Part shown: in pieces, positions 8,423 through 15,803 of the stretch
How positions within the stretch are numbered: the first letter of the stretch is position 1
Layout: every line of letters starts with the position of its first letter
DNA from: Petralouisia muris
Lineage (GTDB): Bacteria; Bacillota; Clostridia; Lachnospirales; Lachnospiraceae
DNA length: 48,495 bases
Direction: 5' to 3'
Assembly: GCF_004793545.1 (NCBI RefSeq)
Contig: NZ_SRYA01000037.1
Coordinates: 1 to 48,495 of the forward strand
Program-made: the position numbers and the translations under genes
Notes under the pieces: model-generated
What the model was told of the DNA's origin: nothing
What the model saw: the letters and a program-made list of their open reading frames with translations, nothing else
The model's database searches: none

Positions 8423-8764
8423 TCATTCTCCTTTATCCATAAAAAATTTTTCACCTACTTCTACTGGTACTCTGAAAGGTTTGTCCAGTTCTTCCTCCCT
8501 TACCACTTGTTCATCAACTTGTTTCATAATTTCAAGCATTTCTTCATCTGTTCTTCCAAGCGCCCTTCCCATTTGACGTGATGTACACCAAAAGAAATCC
8601 AGTCCGCACACATCTGTTAGTGCTAATTGCAGAAAGAAATATATGCTGTCATATGAACGGCCTTCTTTTACGCTTTCATCTATCAATGGTTCTATGTCTT
8701 CTTGCGTAATGCCAAATTTACTATAAATAGTCAAAATATTTTTTATAATCGTTTGTTTATCCAT
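8423..8764 (-). CDS. Hypothetical helical protein
   Basis: A mostly helical, acidic protein of 113 residues (DIEPLIDESVKEGRSYDSIY, then RQMGRALGRTDEEMLEIMKQ). No known domain was recognised. The ATG at 8764 is preceded by GGGAG at a slightly long distance. It lies between the replication-like gene and another unknown gene, with overlapping ends on both sides. Confidence 0.55.
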   Translation of the reverse strand: MDKQTIIKNILTIYSKFGITQEDIEPLIDESVKEGRSYDSIYFFLQLALTDVCGLDFFWCTSRQMGRALGRTDEEMLEIMKQVDEQVVREEELDKPFRVPVEVGEKFFMDKGE

Positions 8765-8789
8765 GATCGTCGTTGCTCCCTTATCATTT

Positions 8790-9599
8790 TCAACTGGTAA
8801 ACCTATAATTTCCACTTTTCATAGGACAAAATTCTTTAACTCCATATATTTCTAACATTTTATCCATTGCCCATTTAATCTCTTGCTTATATCCTTCTTT
8901 ATTCAGCACGTAGATATTAGGAACATTTTGCGGTGGCTTGTTTGCGTCTTTCTGTATGCTGCCTACTTCTTTTTTCACCAAAAGAGCCGGTATATCATTA
9001 GAAGATGTGGTCAGATAATCAATGCACTTATTGATTGTATCCTTCGACATTGAAAGTTCTTTAGCCATATTTTCTATGCTTCTCCAGAATGCCTCTGGAT
9101 GATCTTTGGCATTCGATATTTCTGATCCATCCTTATTTCTACTACGGCATCCTATGTAAGAGTTGATATACAAAAATGCCATTAGAATACTTTCTCTATT
9201 CAAAGAACTATCCGCCATCATAATTGTGTCAAACTGAGAGGATGTAAGTTTACCGAATTTTTCAGTTGAGTCGAAATTTTCTGAAATTATTTTGATTTCA
9301 ATAGCCGTATCATAAGACGCTGCATCTAAATCCTGTGCTATTTCAATCATTTTGTTGTTTGTCATATATTCAAGGATATCTCGTATCTCACCAACTGCTT
9401 TCGGTTTTCTCTTATGGGTTTTATATCCGTAAAAATTTAGCACTTTGCGAATAGTGATCCAACTATAGTCCTCATAGGAACGATATTTGTCAATCAGGAT
9501 ATACATAATATAAAATTTTCTGCTTACTCCAAATTTTGTTTTAATATTTCCCTGTATATACTCATTCGGGAACCGTGTAAAATACTCTGTTTTTTTGAT
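8790..9599 (-). CDS. Replication-initiator-like protein, apparent ATC start
   Basis: The conserved reading frame continues past the first ATG (9506) for 31 more codons with no stop: KKTEYFTRFPNEYIQGNIKT, then FGVSRKFYIMYILIDKYRS. That segment looks like the true N-terminus of a plasmid replication initiator. A perfect GGAGG (9606-9610) sits 7 bases before ATC at 9597-9599, so translation seems to begin at ATC; no ATG, GTG or TTG is available there. Two winged-helix-like segments can be seen: SWITIRKVLNFYGYKTHKR near the start and FWRSIENMAKELSMSKDTI later. Two imperfect hairpins lie just upstream. Either the gene uses a near-cognate start at low level, or an ATG has mutated and only a shorter form is made. 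Confidence 0.6.
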   Translation of the reverse strand: MKKTEYFTRFPNEYIQGNIKTKFGVSRKFYIMYILIDKYRSYEDYSWITIRKVLNFYGYKTHKRKPKAVGEIRDILEYMTNNKMIEIAQDLDAASYDTAIEIKIISENFDSTEKFGKLTSSQFDTIMMADSSLNRESILMAFLYINSYIGCRSRNKDGSEISNAKDHPEAFWRSIENMAKELSMSKDTINKCIDYLTTSSNDIPALLVKKEVGSIQKDANKPPQNVPNIYVLNKEGYKQEIKWAMDKMLEIYGVKEFCPMKSGNYRFTS

Positions 9600-9628
9600 G
9601 TTAATTCCTCCTTCTTTCGTTTACGAGC

Positions 9629-9711
9629 GTTCAGTAAAGTAGGTTTCAACCCCTACCTGATTCAATAGGGTCGTTCAGCAAAGTAGGTTTTTACCCCCAC
9701 TTGCTGAACTG
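9629..9711. promoter_or_regulatory. Two tandem imperfect hairpins upstream of the replication-like gene
   Basis: Two related units, beginning CGTTCAGTAAAGTAGG and CGTTCAGCAAAGTAGG, each fold back on themselves (GTTCAGCAA with TTGCTGAAC in the second). They lie between the gene start at 9599 and the promoter side. Possible roles are attenuation, antisense control of replication, or binding of the initiator to its own leader. Confidence 0.4.
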
Positions 9712-10000
9712 AATAAAGATATAACCTATTATATAACCTATTTATAAAGACAGACATATTCCGTGACATATTCCGCTACGCTACATAAGTCACTCCATAA
9801 TTATTTTTTTGATTGTTTACGGTTGTTGTATTACAATTTTCTCCTACTATATATCAGTATCTAAAAAATAAAATTTTCTCTATATATTGCTTTTCTATTT
9901 ATTGCATATTTAGATTGTAATGACTGTATTTATATCCTCATTCCGCTACAACAAAAATTAAATTCCATACCATTTTTCAAAATCACTACTACTGTTTCTG
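9712..10000. other. A/T-rich intergenic stretch
   Basis: About 290 bases of very A/T-rich sequence between the replication-like gene and the next operon. Runs of T and A and a TATATATAG-type tract can be seen, but no gene. It could supply the promoter for the replication-like gene or an unwinding region. Confidence 0.4.
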
Positions 10001-10288
10001 TTATTTTGAGTTTATCTTCTTTACTTCTTTATCAACTTCCTCATAACATTTCACGATTTCATCATATGGAATTGAAAACACATTGCATCTCACATCGTAA
10101 TTTTCATCCTTGTTCCATTTTAATGTGAATTTTTTATCATCTGCACTGTATATCCTATCTGATGCAATAAAAATTTTTCCTATATTGCTGTTGGCAACTG
10201 CATTGTTTATGTATAGTTCAACTGCATATTCCTTGTTTCTTTCTAAAAATCCACCTAAAATACTTTCTGCTTTTTCTTTCATTGTCAT
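10001..10288 (-). CDS. Hypothetical protein, 95 residues
   Basis: A small protein with no recognised family. It looks alpha-beta, with YAVELYINNAVANSNIGKIF near the start and a Lys/Glu-rich C-terminal helix (CYEEVDKEVKKINSK). GGAGG precedes the ATG by 9 bases. It is the last gene of a leftward run of four unknowns (10001-12024) with similar spacing and ribosome binding sites. Confidence 0.6.
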   Translation of the reverse strand: MTMKEKAESILGGFLERNKEYAVELYINNAVANSNIGKIFIASDRIYSADDKKFTLKWNKDENYDVRCNVFSIPYDEIVKCYEEVDKEVKKINSK

Positions 10289-10337
10289 TGATTCATTCCT
10301 CCCGTTTTCTGCTTATAATAGCCATTTCCCATTCAAA

Positions 10338-10703
10338 TCACTTTACGATTACACATGGATATACCAAATTCATAACATATTTCTGTACTTCTGATTTCTT
10401 CATCCTACTTAAAACTGCTTTACTTAACGGTGTCGGTTTTCTTTCCCATATGACTTTAGGATTTTGGTTCTTAACAATTTTCTCAATATCCAGTTCAAAA
10501 GGAAGATCTAATTTTACTGGCTCATATATTTTTGAGATGCTATATGGTTTATTTTTATCATTAACCAAATTTTCATTAAAATCAGTTTCAAGTGAAAAGC
10601 CTTCTAAATTGTCATCAATTAATTTTCCTTTTATAACAAGATATTTTTTATCATCAAACCCTGTCTCCACTATCATATAATCTCTAATGCCACTCTTTTT
10701 CAT
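10338..10703 (-). CDS. Hypothetical protein, 121 residues
   Basis: No family recognised. The first half is beta-rich (RDYMIVETGFDDKKYLVIKG) and the C-terminal half is helical and basic, ending KSEVQKYVMNLVYPCVIVK. GGAGG precedes the ATG. It sits in the same leftward run as its neighbours and is probably co-transcribed. Confidence 0.6.
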   Translation of the reverse strand: MKKSGIRDYMIVETGFDDKKYLVIKGKLIDDNLEGFSLETDFNENLVNDKNKPYSISKIYEPVKLDLPFELDIEKIVKNQNPKVIWERKPTPLSKAVLSRMKKSEVQKYVMNLVYPCVIVK

Positions 10704-10743
10704 AGCTTCATTCCTCCAACCTTCCTATAGTAGTATTCAAAAA

Positions 10744-11151
10744 TTATTCATCTTTTTTCTCATTCACTCTCCCACCAATGGCGGTAATCAGCAAATCAGG
10801 ACTATTCCCTTCAAAAGCAATTCTGTAACTTTTGCCATTTTCATATGAATATATCCCAAATATAAAACTCTCCGATAAATTGACATATAACTGTGAATTT
10901 GCGGTTGATTCTCCCCATATGCTGATCCTATATCCGTCAGAATCATTTTGTACAAGGACATTTACATTTGTAGCGGAAATATAGATATTCCCATTTGCAT
11001 CTAAACGTTCGTTGCCTGTAAATGGATGAATATTTACCTTTTTACCATTAATATTTTCTGCAAAATCCTCTATCGAAAGTTCCTTTAGTCCTTCTATGGG
11101 TACTTCCATCAGTTCAAATATGTTTTTATCATGAAAATCATTTTTTGGCAT
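10744..11151 (-). CDS. Hypothetical protein, 135 residues
   Basis: No family recognised. Alternating hydrophobic strands such as GNIYISATNVNVLVQN and DGYRISIWGE suggest a beta-sandwich-like fold. The ATG at 11151 has AGGAGG upstream; an ATG six codons earlier overlaps that site and is less likely. It follows the next gene by 4 bases. Confidence 0.6.
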   Translation of the reverse strand: MPKNDFHDKNIFELMEVPIEGLKELSIEDFAENINGKKVNIHPFTGNERLDANGNIYISATNVNVLVQNDSDGYRISIWGESTANSQLYVNLSESFIFGIYSYENGKSYRIAFEGNSPDLLITAIGGRVNEKKDE

Positions 11152-11155
11152 AGCC

Positions 11156-11491
11156 TCATTCCTCCTCAATTTTTAATATTCTCTCTACATCTTCTACATT
11201 TTCGCCATCACAAACACGCAAATAAACAGTTACAACATTATCTGAATATGGATTCATGCGTCCTGAATCAAGTATATACTCTTTATCTGCATTGACGTTT
11301 TCCTGAAAATGCCAGTCAACCATATCGGCAAATATCGTCTCAGCTAAAAATTCTAAAGATTCTTTGAAACTGTCCTCAGTAAGAACGTCTATTTTATCTG
11401 ACGATTTATAATGTGTCTCTGCCTTAGTAATTTGCAATAAATTGTTTGTAATTGCTTCAAGCAATTGTTTTGTTGTTGTTCTCCGTCTCAT
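11156..11491 (-). CDS. Hypothetical protein, 111 residues
   Basis: The N-terminus is Arg/Thr-rich and helical (MRRRTTTKQLLEAITNN). The rest is acidic with strands near NVVTVYLRVCDG. No known domain was recognised. AAGGAG lies 11 bases before the ATG; the longer frame start at 11527 has no site. Member of the same leftward run. Confidence 0.55.
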   Translation of the reverse strand: MRRRTTTKQLLEAITNNLLQITKAETHYKSSDKIDVLTEDSFKESLEFLAETIFADMVDWHFQENVNADKEYILDSGRMNPYSDNVVTVYLRVCDGENVEDVERILKIEEE

Positions 11492-11559
11492 TGTTTTATA
11501 TGCTCCTTTTCTCGTTACAGGCGGCATATTTGGATATACCGCCTTGTAATCATCACTTT

Positions 11560-12024
11560 CTACCCTAAAAGTTCATGTATCCTGTTTTTTACAGCTTTTT
11601 GCAGTTCGTAAATCTGCTCATGTGATATAGTCCTTTCTGACAGAATATTTTTCAGCAGTTCCCGATTAACATTTCCTGTATTGTAGATTTCTTCAAATAT
11701 CCTCCAATAGCTACGGCACATATTTTCCCAGTGGTAGGAAGCCATATCCTTCTCAACCATAAGCTCCATTGCAGTTTTCTTTACTTCTTCCGCTCCTTCT
11801 GGGCAGAAATATATAATGGAACCGTCTTCTGTTTCTGCGAATGTGCATAATATCTCCTGTTCCTCAATCCATTCTTCAATGAATTGTTCCGCTAATTCCT
11901 CTGAATCTGTCAGGTTATGGTTTTCCAAAGCATCCAAATATTGCAGCTCTATCACCTGGAAATCTGATTCTGAAATGAATGCGCCTGATGCTTCCCGTAA
12001 TCTTTCTAAACTTAAATTTGTCAT
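11560..12024 (-). CDS. Hypothetical acidic helical protein
   Basis: A 154-residue, strongly acidic helical protein (DSEELAEQFIEEWIEEQEIL) with a central strand pair (DGSIIYFCPEGAEEV). No family recognised. GGAGG precedes the ATG, and this is the first gene of the leftward run. An acidic, helical character is seen in anti-restriction and regulator proteins, but I cannot assign a role. Confidence 0.6.
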   Translation of the reverse strand: MTNLSLERLREASGAFISESDFQVIELQYLDALENHNLTDSEELAEQFIEEWIEEQEILCTFAETEDGSIIYFCPEGAEEVKKTAMELMVEKDMASYHWENMCRSYWRIFEEIYNTGNVNRELLKNILSERTISHEQIYELQKAVKNRIHELLG

Positions 12025-12447
12025 AGTTTTTTATCCTCCATATATTTTTATTTTTGGGAGCCAGCATTTCGCCAGCCCTCAATTAATAGTTGTTGATGGG
12101 ACAGGAGCATACCCTATCAGGACTTCCATCTGTATAGAAACTTCTCCTTTTGGAAAAGAATCTTTCGCTTATAATTAGTTTTGTTTGTTACAATGAATAG
12201 ACAGCGAATTTTTAAGCCGTCCTCATTGCTTTTATTCGTTCTTCTATTTACTTCTACATTTAGAAATAGAAAATTACAGAGTTTTTCATTCTAAAAGTAG
12301 AAGTAATATAGTTTATGGTTTTTAATATTTTGCTTTCAGGGTACATTTAATAAGCCCTTACATCATGGAAATAGTAAGGATCAGCAAATTATTCTCTTTA
12401 ATTGTCAAAATAATTGGATATACGCAGAATCGCCCTGAAATTACCAC

Positions 12448-12476
12448 TTGACCTAAATCGCTTTTATATATAAAAT
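12448..12476 (+). promoter_or_regulatory. Promoter of the small-RNA candidate
   Basis: TTGACC (12448-12453) and TAAAAT (12471-12476) are separated by exactly 17 bases, matching a housekeeping sigma promoter. Transcription would begin near 12484. Confidence 0.5.
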
Positions 12477-12483
12477 ACAAAAG

Positions 12484-12568
12484 GAAGCGTTTCTGCGCTT
12501 TGTTATATGTAGACCTGTCCATTCAGAGGTGCGCCAACACCGTTTGCATGATTGGATGGGTCTTTTTG
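12484..12568 (+). ncRNA. Candidate small RNA with built-in terminator
   Basis: After the promoter, the sequence folds into AAGCG/CGCTT near the 5' end and then a larger stem, AGACC (12511-12515) with GGTCT (12559-12563), that contains an inner GGTG/CACC hairpin (12528-12541) and a TCCA/TGGA pairing. A TTTTT run follows. A free-standing transcript of about 85 bases fits. I do not recognise the family; C4-like antisense RNA of phages is one possibility. It lies between divergent genes, far from any reading frame. Confidence 0.5.
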
Positions 12569-13044
12569 TATCCCGTTGGTGATAAGTATAGAATATATGT
12601 TCGTATTTGTCAATAGGATTTTTAGAACTAATGTTTGTAGTTTTATTCCAATTGTGGAAATTAAAAAACTACCTTGGCACAATTATGCACCTTGGCAGTT
12701 TCCGGTCATATTATGATATTCTGCTGCATGCGAGAAATCTTGCCATGAAATCGCTGTTTTATTTCATAGGTGAATAACTATGCCTGTAACGCGGTATTTG
12801 GCTCAGATACGGGTTAAAATGGTTTTAGGGTAGATTCCTGCATTTATTGGAAACAAGGCTGAATCAGCCTGTTAATGCTCTTTATCTTATAGAATCACAA
12901 ATACCCTGTATGACGTTGTTATGGAAGCTGGATGCAAGATTGCATGTTGGCGAACTGAAAACTTCATACAGGAGAATTCAATATGCATATTCCTATGATT
13001 CCTGGACAAACTCTATCCTATATGCAGATACGGAGTGATTATGA

Positions 13045-13242
13045 ATGAAGATTATGCCAAATCAAGTTTTAAAGGATAAAGGAATATCACAAAATAAAAT
13101 GGCAAAGGATACCGGAATCTCCACAACCACACTTCGGAACCTGAATCACAACAGGACTACCCGGATCAGTTTTGATATATTGGAAAAGATTTGTATTTAC
13201 TTGGACTGTGGGGTAGAGGATATCCTTTGCGTGGAAAAGTGA
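13045..13242 (+). CDS. Small XRE-family repressor
   Basis: A 65-residue Cro/CI-type helix-turn-helix protein that consists of the DNA-binding domain alone. KGISQNKMAKDTGISTTTLR is the helix-turn-helix, and SFDILEKICIYLDCGVEDIL is the characteristic C-terminal part. CGGAG lies about 9 bases upstream of the ATG. Such minimal proteins typically control their own promoter and neighbouring genes. A type I toxin module lies directly downstream. Confidence 0.75.
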   Translation: MKIMPNQVLKDKGISQNKMAKDTGISTTTLRNLNHNRTTRISFDILEKICIYLDCGVEDILCVEK

Positions 13243-13245
13243 AGA

Positions 13246-13274
13246 TTGTCTTATTCTGCCGGATGTGGTAGAAT
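13246..13274 (+). promoter_or_regulatory. Promoter of the small toxin gene
   Basis: TTGTCT (13246-13251) and TAGAAT (13269-13274) are separated by 17 bases. The transcript would have a leader of about 65 bases, including a GTTCC/GGAAC hairpin just before the ribosome binding site. Confidence 0.55.
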
Positions 13275-13345
13275 GCTTACAGTCAGTGTAGACAGTATGG
13301 GGATAGTTCCTCGGTTGCCCTTTTCGGGAACGGAAAGGGGGTTCT

Positions 13346-13429
13346 ATGAATACGTTAGAAATTTTAACGCTGCTCCTGGTGGTTTTCGCCGCCTTGACAT
13401 ACATAGATAATCACAACAACCGTAAATAG
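13346..13429 (+). CDS. Holin-like hydrophobic toxin of a type I module
   Basis: This 27-residue peptide is missed by length cut-offs. It has one hydrophobic helix (LEILTLLLVVFAALTYI) and a short polar tail (DNHNNRK). It resembles the small peptides annotated as putative holin-like toxins in Firmicutes, which insert into the membrane. AGGGGG precedes the ATG, and a 17-base-spaced promoter lies upstream. An oppositely directed RNA overlaps the 3' end of its transcript, as in the TxpA/RatA arrangement. Its role is probably stabilisation of the element. Confidence 0.7.
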   Translation: MNTLEILTLLLVVFAALTYIDNHNNRK

Positions 13430-13433
13430 GCAG

Positions 13434-13546
13434 AAAAAAGCTATCCTCTACTCGCACTAGGGGATAGCCTGTGTAACTTGTAAATCATTTTGCATAAGTT
13501 TCCGTCTAGGGTAATGGGGACAAGCCAATATCTCCGTTACCTTCTA
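13434..13546 (-). ncRNA. Antisense antitoxin RNA (RatA-like arrangement)
   Basis: A leftward promoter, TTGAAA at 13575-13580 and TATAAT at 13552-13557 with 17 bases between, would start an RNA near 13546. It ends in a strong intrinsic terminator: GCTATCC pairs with GGATAGC (13440-13469) and is followed by TTTTTT. A further hairpin (GGTAACGGAGA with TCCCCATTACC) lies near the 5' end. The RNA is about 110 bases and would pair with a toxin mRNA running past 13434. Confidence 0.7.
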
Positions 13547-13551
13547 CACTG

Positions 13552-13580
13552 ATTATAAACTACCTGCATGGATTTTTCAA
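13552..13580 (-). promoter_or_regulatory. Promoter of antisense RNA
   Basis: TTGAAA, a 17-base spacer and TATAAT on the minus strand. The flanking CCACTTGAAAA and TATAATC are shared with the promoter at 17716-17744. Confidence 0.65.
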
Positions 13581-13639
13581 GTGGTAGTTTAGGAAATAGG
13601 GATGTTTCGGCATCCTCATTTTTTCGTGAGCATATATTT

Positions 13640-13785
13640 ACGTGGTCACTAAGTCACCTATTTTCAGCATGACTATTGTAAGAAATCCAGTAAAATTAAT
13701 GGTTTTCCATATGGTTCCTATCAGAAAACACCTATTTTCAATGGTTTCCGCTGATATGCAGGTGGAAAATAGGCTGTTTTTGGTA
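13640..13785. repeat. CACCTATTTTCA direct and inverted repeats
   Basis: CACCTATTTTCA occurs near 13656 and 13730, and its inverse (GTGGAAAATAGG) near 13762. There is no gene between the antisense RNA promoter and the Ntn hydrolase gene. The spaced copies could be binding sites. Confidence 0.35.
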
Positions 13786-13827
13786 AGTTCGGTCACACAG
13801 GATTTTTAAATGGCAAAATACCTTTTA

Positions 13828-14415
13828 TTATATTTCTTTCATAAACAAATTCGTATTTATACTGTCATCCATATCGGAGGCTTTAGAAAATAGTAAATTA
13901 ATATAATCTTCCAATTCTCTACCTGGGTAATTTGTCATTACTTTCTCAAAAATAGAATCAATATCTTTAGTGCCTGGAGATAATACACTGTATACAAAAC
14001 TTTTTGCAGTAGGAGTACATTCTTTAATCTCAAAATTTGTAGGCACTCCAAAATTATACAATAACATTATTCCTTTACTGTTTTTTCCCGCCACAACCAT
14101 CTGAAAATCAGTAGAAACAGATTCTTTCAAATTCTTTCTATAATCTACTCCTTCTTGAGCAATCTTACAAAGAATATTTGCAGCATGATCCGCTTTTAAT
14201 TTAGAAATATCTTGCTTACAAAAATTTCCAAATTGTTCTAAAAGCCATAAAGAGAATTCCCGATCACCGCTAAACCCTAAAATCACATTATCATTTATCT
14301 TTCTTGTTTTATCAAATTTTTCATCAACCACTAAATCTGTACTGGCATTTTTAACACGGCCATCACTGATTACAATTGCCCTATTTGTGAACACTATTCC
14401 TATAATTAAACTCAT
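13828..14415 (-). CDS. HslV/proteasome-like Ntn hydrolase with Ser nucleophile
   Basis: The start aligns with HslV and proteasome beta subunits once Met is removed: SLIIGIVFTNRAIVISDGR against the family pattern T-T-I-V-x-V-x-x-x-x-x-V-V-I-x-x-D-G. Asp17 falls in register, Lys residues follow near the catalytic lysine position (KFDKTRK), and NDNVILGFSGDREFSLWLLE matches the strand after it (family: V-x-A-G-F-A-G). The N-terminal Thr is replaced by Ser, which other Ntn hydrolases accept. The length (195) fits. In the family the enzyme forms rings that degrade proteins, fed by HslU. No hslU is present, but the element carries ClpX at 6302. A non-proteolytic Ntn amidase is an alternative. Confidence 0.6.
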   Translation of the reverse strand: MSLIIGIVFTNRAIVISDGRVKNASTDLVVDEKFDKTRKINDNVILGFSGDREFSLWLLEQFGNFCKQDISKLKADHAANILCKIAQEGVDYRKNLKESVSTDFQMVVAGKNSKGIMLLYNFGVPTNFEIKECTPTAKSFVYSVLSPGTKDIDSIFEKVMTNYPGRELEDYINLLFSKASDMDDSINTNLFMKEI

Positions 14416-14447
14416 TTCCTATCTCCTATATAATAGCTGATCCATTT

Positions 14448-14720
14448 AGACAGATTAGCCTACATGGAGCTGAGTAGGTAGTTTTCCTTGCCAGGTATTC
14501 ATTTATTTCAGTGACAGCAGATGTCTAAATGAACGGGATATTTCTTTTTATTGGCTTGGACAGCTTGTCCAAATCAAACCTTTTAAAGTGTTTGCTATTA
14601 CTGGATATACCGTTCGTATTTTCTGTACGAAGGGTTTAAACCCATTGCTCTACTGGTATTGCAGGTACAGTGGCTTTTGAAGGACTTTGTGGCGGTTGGT
14701 TTATAAAAATTTATTGTTGC
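14448..14720. other. Cluster of short hairpins resembling the 33.5-35.2 kb array
   Basis: CATTTAGACA (about 14453) pairs with TGTCTAAATG near 14530 and encloses a CCTAC/GTAGG hairpin. To the right come GGACAGCTTGTCC, CAAACCTTTTAAAGTGTTTG, TTCGTATTTTCTGTACGAA and GGGTTTAAACCC, one after another. Two of these hairpins recur almost base for base at 33752-33771 and 33906-33919. No reading frame fits. It may be a structured RNA or a DNA element of the same family as the large array. Confidence 0.5.
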
Positions 14721-14772
14721 TATGATTTATTGCTATATTACATCAATATCTAATTTCATTCCAATTATTGAC

Positions 14773-15036
14773 TCAACTCTTAAATTTCCATATCGTCAGT
14801 TTTATAAAACCAGGCAAACCTTCAAATAGTGCCAATGCTACTGTAAATCCCACTAAATTATCAGATGTAACTGATTTTTCTCCTATGTAATTGAATATTG
14901 TAAATATAGCATAATAAAAATACCACACTGATTTTACCATTTGATATGATTTTTCATGTTTCTTCATATCAGTAACATAATATATAATAATTATCACAGG
15001 AAACAATATGTATTGAATCAGCCATATAAAATTCAT
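14773..15036 (-). CDS. Small membrane protein, 87 residues
   Basis: One clear membrane helix at the N-terminus (NFIWLIQYILFPVIIIIYYV), a second at WYFYYAIFTIFNYI and a weaker one at VGFTVALALFEGLPGFIKL. GGAGG precedes the ATG. It follows another membrane-anchored protein by 60 bases and is probably in the same operon. No family recognised. Confidence 0.6.
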   Translation of the reverse strand: MNFIWLIQYILFPVIIIIYYVTDMKKHEKSYQMVKSVWYFYYAIFTIFNYIGEKSVTSDNLVGFTVALALFEGLPGFIKLTIWKFKS

Positions 15037-15098
15037 TACTTATTCCTCCAAACATCTTTCAAACTTAGATTTTATTCCTTTTATCTTCAATACTATAA

Positions 15099-15803
15099 CT
15101 ATTTAAAAACAAATTTTAATCTTGTGCCATCCCATGTATAAATAACCTTTATTAAATATTTACTTTTTGCATTATTTTTACATTTAAGCACAAATTCTTC
15201 TTTTTCAAAATTTATTATTCTTCTTGCTTTCTCAATGTCATCTATATAACTAAATCTCTGGGTTTCTTCCAAAAGCCTATTATAAATCACACTAGTATCA
15301 TATCCCTCTTCGCAAACATATGCTACCTGTATATTAATTTTTTCACCATCTCTACCTTCTGGCCTTATCATACAATCAATATTTTTTTCAAAAACATCTC
15401 TATCTTTTAATTTAAACATACCTTTTATTAATTGTATTTCAGAAACAAATTTACCAGTATTAACATATGTAAATTGATACGGAGCCAAAACCAATCTAAC
15501 ATCTCTATATTCAAAATGACCACTGAGCATATTTACTAATAAGTAACTTTCCCCATCTATTATTTGATAAGAAACTCTTCCCAAAGTATCATTAATGATC
15601 GTTTTGTGATTATCAGTAAGTTTTTTATGTCCGTCATAATCCTCCAAAGAATAACAATGGAATTTAGATGGTTCAAAAAACATATCCATTAAATTTATAT
15701 ATGGTCTTCCTGATATATATGATTTATATAAGGATATTATGCTAATAACAAATGCCAAAATGGCAATTATCAAATTCAAAATATCAATGTTCAAAATCTC
15801 CAT
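15099..15803 (-). CDS. Membrane-anchored protein of unknown function
   Basis: A single N-terminal hydrophobic helix (NLIIAILAFVISIISLY) anchors a soluble domain of about 200 residues with many strands (YLLVNMLSGHFEYRDVRLVL, then NIQVAYVCEEG). The start with nine bases after GGAGGG is preferred; an ATG two codons earlier is also possible. The anchor without a cleavage site suggests that the domain stays at the membrane. No family recognised. It is upstream of another membrane protein, and the Ntn hydrolase gene lies further downstream on the same strand. Confidence 0.6.
   Translation of the reverse strand: MEILNIDILNLIIAILAFVISIISLYKSYISGRPYINLMDMFFEPSKFHCYSLEDYDGHKKLTDNHKTIINDTLGRVSYQIIDGESYLLVNMLSGHFEYRDVRLVLAPYQFTYVNTGKFVSEIQLIKGMFKLKDRDVFEKNIDCMIRPEGRDGEKINIQVAYVCEEGYDTSVIYNRLLEETQRFSYIDDIEKARRIINFEKEEFVLKCKNNAKSKYLIKVIYTWDGTRLKFVFK

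Larger units (their letters stand above)
12025..13044. other. Intergenic kilobase with small-RNA candidate and inverted repeats
   Basis: No convincing protein gene is seen in about 1 kb. It holds the small-RNA candidate at 12484-12568. It also has an inverted repeat at 12640-12675 (GTAGTTTT and AAAACTAC around an inner TTCC/GGAA stem), a direct repeat of ACCTTGGCA near 12671 and 12690, and AAAAGTAGAAGTAATA near 12294, which recurs near 26867. A 63-codon frame at 12847 starts at TTG without a binding site and is rejected. Confidence 0.5.

Noticed and set aside
3283-8803. Motif TTTTCAACTGG seen three times on the plus strand
   Set aside because: One copy lies in the end of the ParB-like gene and the others are near starts by chance; no consistent position.
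8790-9506. Start of the replication-like gene at ATG 9506
   Set aside because: Homologous-looking sequence and a perfect binding site continue upstream to 9599, so the ATG at 9506 is an internal codon.
12847-13038. 63-codon rightward frame
   Set aside because: TTG start without ribosome binding site and no natural sequence features.
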